Positions 60,922-64,000 of a stretch of 64,000 nucleotides of DNA are shown here, piece by piece. The stretch's first letter is position 1. Every line of letters starts with the position of its first letter. A program made the translations under genes and the position numbers. Source of the stretch: Marinirhabdus sp963799365 (GTDB lineage: Bacteria > Bacteroidota > Bacteroidia > Flavobacteriales > Flavobacteriaceae); assembly GCA_963799365.1 (NCBI GenBank), contig CAWCWV010000017.1, positions 248,001 through 312,000 on the forward strand, written 5' to 3'. The notes beneath the pieces are model-generated. The model saw only the letters and a program-made list of their open reading frames with translations, did not search any database and was not told the DNA's origin.

Positions 60922-60996
60922 ACATCCCATCCCAACCTTCTCTTCAAAGGGTAGGAGCTTAAAAGTCTCCCTTTGAAGGGATATTTAGGGGGATGT
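60922..60996. repeat. Palindromic intergenic element, ACATCCC...GGGATGT
   Basis: Outer arms ACATCCC and GGGATGT, inner segments CTTCAAAGGG and CCCTTTGAAGGG, total 75 bp, followed by TTTTT. It has the same plan as the 29-30 kb modules with a different sequence. It lies 26 bp after the adenosyltransferase stop and could act as its terminator. Confidence 0.78.
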
Positions 60997-61089
60997 TTTT
61001 AGCTTGAAGAATTAACAGCGTTCAAACACTTTAAAACCAACCACTTACAAACGTTCTTAGAAATAGTTCACAAATAATTGCTTTTTTCC

Positions 61090-61119
61090 TTGAGTATTTG
61101 GACTAAAAAATTATTTTTG
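61090..61119 (+). promoter_or_regulatory. Candidate Bacteroidota promoter for the DUF2795 gene
   Basis: TTG at 61090-61092 (-33) and TATTTTTG at 61112-61119 (-7, TAnnTTTG) are 19 bp apart. Transcription would begin near 61126, about 17 bases before the ATG. Confidence 0.5.
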
Positions 61120-61142
61120 CACAAAATTAAATACAACGTACT

Positions 61143-61364
61143 ATGTACTGGACTTTAGAATTAGCATCTTATTTAAGTGATGCACCCTGGCCGGCAACCA
61201 AAGACGAACTAATAGATTATGCTATTAGAACGGGAGCCCCATTAGAAGTTGTTGAAAACCTTCAAGCTATTGAAGATGAAGGTGACAGCTACGACTCTAT
61301 TGAAGAAATTTGGCCAGATTATCCCACAGACGATGATTACCTGTGGAACGAAGATGAATATTAA
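61143..61364 (+). CDS. DUF2795 domain-containing protein
   Basis: A 73-residue acidic protein. MYWTLELASYLSDAPWPATK, DELIDYAIRTGAPLEVVENL and IEEIWPDYPTDDDYLWNEDE match the short DUF2795 proteins of Flavobacteria, which are widespread next to secA. Function unknown; the length is standard. It has its own promoter-like element and a clear terminator after it, so it is probably a single-gene transcript. Confidence 0.88.
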   Translation: MYWTLELASYLSDAPWPATKDELIDYAIRTGAPLEVVENLQAIEDEGDSYDSIEEIWPDYPTDDDYLWNEDEY

Positions 61365-61399
61365 CATACTGCCTAGCAGTAACTAACATACTTAAAAAG

Positions 61400-61424
61400 T
61401 CTCAATACTATTGAGGCTTTTTTT
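61400..61424 (+). terminator. Rho-independent terminator after the DUF2795 gene
   Basis: CTCAAT at 61401-61406, a three-base loop, then ATTGAG at 61410-61415, extended by a flanking pair, and TTTTTTT at 61418-61424. It lies 36 bases after the stop codon and separates this gene from secA. Confidence 0.8.
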
Positions 61425-61549
61425 ATGGGTAAAACCGAGTGTATAAATCAGTTAAACCACTTGTAAATGTGGATTTTTAACCGTTTTTTTGTATACTTCA
61501 TTAAGGAGAGCATTCTCTTTAAAACAGCCCCTTAAACCGAATAGTAATT

Positions 61550-64000
61550 ATGGCATTTTTAGATAGCATATTAAAAGTATTTGTTGGAGATAAATCCAAA
61601 AAAGACATCGGCGATATACAGCCGTATCTAGATCAAATCAAAAAGCAGGAAGCTAATATTGCTTCTCTTTCAATTGATGATCTGCGCGCCAAGAGTGATT
61701 TCTTCCGAAATAAAATAAAAGAAGACCAGGCCGATATCCAAAAGCAGGTAGACGAGCTACAGGCACAAGCAGATGTAGAAGAAGATATCGACAAAAAAGA
61801 AGACATCTACAACCAGATGGATTCGCTTAAAAAAGATCGCTACGAGGTTGAAAAGAAAACACTAGACGAAATACTTCCCGAAGCTTTTGCCGTAGTGAAA
61901 GAAACTGCAAAACGCTTTAAAGAAAATAGCACCCTAGAAGTTTCTGCCACCCCTTTTGACCGTGAATTATCTGGTTCTAAGGATTATGTCACCTTAGAAG
62001 GAGACAAAGCAATTTGGAAAAATTCTTGGGATGCCGCAGGAAAAGAAATCACCTGGGATATGTTGCATTACGATGTGCAACTTATTGGAGGGGTTGCCCT
62101 ACACCAAGGAAAAGCGACAGAGATGCATACAGGAGAAGGAAAAACCCTTGTGGCTACCCTTCCTGTTTATTTAAACGCACTTGCTGGAAATGGAGTACAC
62201 CTTGTTACCGTAAACGACTATCTCGCAAAACGTGATAGTGCTTGGATGGCACCTATTTTTGAATTCCACGGAATGACAGTAGACTGTATAGACTACCATC
62301 GTCCAAATAGTGATGAACGCCGAAAAGCATACAACTCAGACATTACCTACGGAACCAATAACGAATTTGGTTTTGATTACCTGCGTGACAACATGGCCCA
62401 TGCCCCAGGAGATCTGGTACAACGCCCACACCACTTTGCCATTGTAGATGAGGTGGATAGTGTGTTAATTGATGATGCACGTACCCCATTAATTATCTCT
62501 GGTCCTGTTCCAGAAGGAGATCGCCACGAGTTTAACGAACTAAAACCAAAAATTAACGACATCGTAAACGTACAGAAAAAGATGTTGACCGGGGTGTTAG
62601 CCGAAGCAAAAAAATTGATCGCAGAAGGGGATACCAAAGAAGGAGGCTTTCAACTGTATAGAGTTTTTCGGGGACTTCCGAAGAACAAGGCTTTGATCAA
62701 GTTTCTATCTGAAGAAGGTGTAAAACAAATCCTTCAGAAAACCGAAAATTATTATATGCAGGATAATAACCGCGAAATGCCAAAGGTGGATGCGGAATTA
62801 TATTTTGTAATTGATGAAAAAAACAACCAGATAGAACTTACCGATAAAGGTATTGATTACCTTTCTGGAGCAGACGATCCAGATTTCTTCGTAATGCCGG
62901 AAATAGGTACAGAAATCGCCAAGATTGAAAATAAAGGATTGTCTCCTGAGGAAGAAGCTGCTGAAAAAGAAGGATTGTTCCGTGATTTTGGGGTAAAAAG
63001 TGAGCGTATCCATACCATGAGCCAATTGTTGAAAGCCTATGCATTGTTCGAAAAAGACGATCAGTATGTAGTGATGGAAAACAAGGTGATGATTGTAGAT
63101 GAGCAAACCGGACGTATTATGGATGGCCGTCGCTATAGCGATGGACTGCACCAAGCCATTGAAGCCAAAGAAGATGTGAAGATTGAAGCCATGACGCAAA
63201 CCTTTGCGACCATTACCCTTCAGAATTACTTTAGAATGTACAATAAATTGGCGGGGATGACCGGTACCGCAGTGACTGAAGCCGGGGAACTTTGGGAAAT
63301 CTATAAATTGGATGTGGTAGAAATACCTACCAACCGCCCTATTGCCCGTGACGATCGAGAAGACAAGATTTATAAAACCAAGCGTGAAAAATACAATGCA
63401 GTAATCGACGAGGTGACCGAGCTTTCAAAAGCAGGTCGTCCAGTTTTAATTGGTACAACTTCGGTAGAGATTTCAGAATTATTGAGCCGTATGTTGAGTA
63501 TTCGTAACATTCCGCATAATGTATTAAACGCAAAACTCCACAAACGTGAAGCAGATATAGTTTCGGAAGCTGGAAATAGTGGAATGGTAACCATCGCCAC
63601 CAACATGGCTGGTCGTGGTACCGATATTAAATTGAGTAAAGCTGTAAAAGATGCTGGAGGTCTTGCCATTATTGGTACAGAACGTCATGACAGCCGTCGT
63701 GTAGACAGACAGTTACGGGGTCGTAGTGGCCGTCAAGGAGATCCAGGAAGTTCACAGTTCTATGTTTCATTAGAAGACAATTTAATGCGTCTCTTTGGTA
63801 GTGAACGAATCGCCAAAATGATGGACCGTATGGGCTTGAAAGAAGGCGAAGTGATTCAGCATTCTATGATCTCAAAATCTATTGAGCGTGCACAGAAGAA
63901 AGTGGAGGAAAATAACTTCGGAATCAGAAAGAGACTACTGGAATATGATGACGTAATGAACGCCCAACGAGAAGTGGTATACAAACGTCGCTACAACGCA
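61550..64000 (+). CDS. secA: Preprotein translocase ATPase SecA (N-terminal 817 codons, cut by the window end)
   Basis: The reading frame from the ATG at 61550 is open to the last base: 817 codons of a protein that in Bacteroidota is about 1100 residues. MAFLDSILKVFVGDKSKKDI is the family start. GGVALHQGKATEMHTGEGKT is Walker A, VTVNDYLAKRDSAWM and FGFDYLRDNMAH follow, and AIVDEVDSVLIDDARTPLII is Walker B. An extended insert with ELTDKGIDYLSG and a second helicase half with TIATNMAGRGTDIKL and QLRGRSGRQGDPGSSQFYVS complete what is visible. SecA drives secretory proteins through SecYEG. The long N-terminal coiled insert (about 70-120) is typical of Bacteroidota. No break was seen. Confidence 0.95.
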   Translation, partial: MAFLDSILKVFVGDKSKKDIGDIQPYLDQIKKQEANIASLSIDDLRAKSDFFRNKIKEDQADIQKQVDELQAQADVEEDIDKKEDIYNQMDSLKKDRYEVEKKTLDEILPEAFAVVKETAKRFKENSTLEVSATPFDRELSGSKDYVTLEGDKAIWKNSWDAAGKEITWDMLHYDVQLIGGVALHQGKATEMHTGEGKTLVATLPVYLNALAGNGVHLVTVNDYLAKRDSAWMAPIFEFHGMTVDCIDYHRPNSDERRKAYNSDITYGTNNEFGFDYLRDNMAHAPGDLVQRPHHFAIVDEVDSVLIDDARTPLIISGPVPEGDRHEFNELKPKINDIVNVQKKMLTGVLAEAKKLIAEGDTKEGGFQLYRVFRGLPKNKALIKFLSEEGVKQILQKTENYYMQDNNREMPKVDAELYFVIDEKNNQIELTDKGIDYLSGADDPDFFVMPEIGTEIAKIENKGLSPEEEAAEKEGLFRDFGVKSERIHTMSQLLKAYALFEKDDQYVVMENKVMIVDEQTGRIMDGRRYSDGLHQAIEAKEDVKIEAMTQTFATITLQNYFRMYNKLAGMTGTAVTEAGELWEIYKLDVVEIPTNRPIARDDREDKIYKTKREKYNAVIDEVTELSKAGRPVLIGTTSVEISELLSRMLSIRNIPHNVLNAKLHKREADIVSEAGNSGMVTIATNMAGRGTDIKLSKAVKDAGGLAIIGTERHDSRRVDRQLRGRSGRQGDPGSSQFYVSLEDNLMRLFGSERIAKMMDRMGLKEGEVIQHSMISKSIERAQKKVEENNFGIRKRLLEYDDVMNAQREVVYKRRYNA

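Noticed and set aside
1..64000. tRNA or rRNA genes
   Set aside because: No cloverleaf with a TTCGANNC-type arm or ribosomal RNA stretch was recognised on either strand by eye; a tRNAscan or Infernal run would be decisive.

Overview
This AT-rich window looks like a marine Flavobacteriaceae chromosome (Bacteroidota). The evidence is a PorV2-type protein of the type IX secretion system, Bacteroidota-style lipoproteins, DUF4105 and DUF2795 proteins, promoters with TAnnTTTG-like -7 boxes, few recognisable Shine-Dalgarno sites, and intergenic palindromes and short tandem arrays of the kind seen in this group. The genus was not determined.

Layout. 1-7.4 kb holds mixed housekeeping genes: a large FG-GAP/ASPIC lipoprotein, a uracil-DNA-glycosylase-like protein, phosphatidylserine synthase (pssA), a frameshifted PorV2-like gene and a DUF4105 membrane protein. 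7.5-55.8 kb is one very large surface-polysaccharide locus, all on the minus strand. Read in the direction of transcription it runs: Wza export lipoprotein, Wzc tyrosine kinase and a small initiating sugar-phosphate transferase; the UDP-GlcNAc dehydrogenase and 4-epimerase pair, split by an IS3-family element and a four-helix-bundle gene; the ABC exporter Wzm/Wzt; an asparagine-synthase-like protein and a methyltransferase; a wecD-wecE-wecF module for Fuc4NAc; a long run of GT2, GT4, GT14 and exostosin-like glycosyltransferases mixed with FkbM and other methyltransferases, a sulfotransferase and two more asparagine-synthase-like proteins; an MBOAT acyltransferase with an SGNH-like partner; a damaged block of five genes including the O-antigen polymerase; and a second, WcaJ-type initiating transferase. 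55.9-64 kb, on the plus strand, holds an ABC-F ATPase, an O-methyltransferase-like protein, a LolD-type ATPase, a small membrane protein, PduO-type cobalamin adenosyltransferase, a DUF2795 protein and the first 817 codons of secA.

How it fits together. The locus encodes a complex glycan likely to contain GalNAcA (possibly amidated) and Fuc4NAc, decorated with methyl, sulfate and acyl groups. It mixes markers of the Wzy route (Wza, Wzc, Wzy) with those of the ABC-transporter route (Wzm, Wzt), and no Wzx flippase is visible.

Most unusual features. (1) A DUF559 endonuclease-like gene sits between two direct blocks of palindromic repeats with a 180-bp period, and the repeats run into the 5' ends of two genes. 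(2) Tandem arrays with 7- or 8-nt periods repeatedly begin exactly at stop codons. (3) Six gene-breaking lesions lie within about 8 kb (5.9-13.9 kb), and all five frameshifts are single-base gains, so either sequence error or decay needs to be settled. (4) A transcription terminator for the first gene lies inside the coding sequence of the converging gene.
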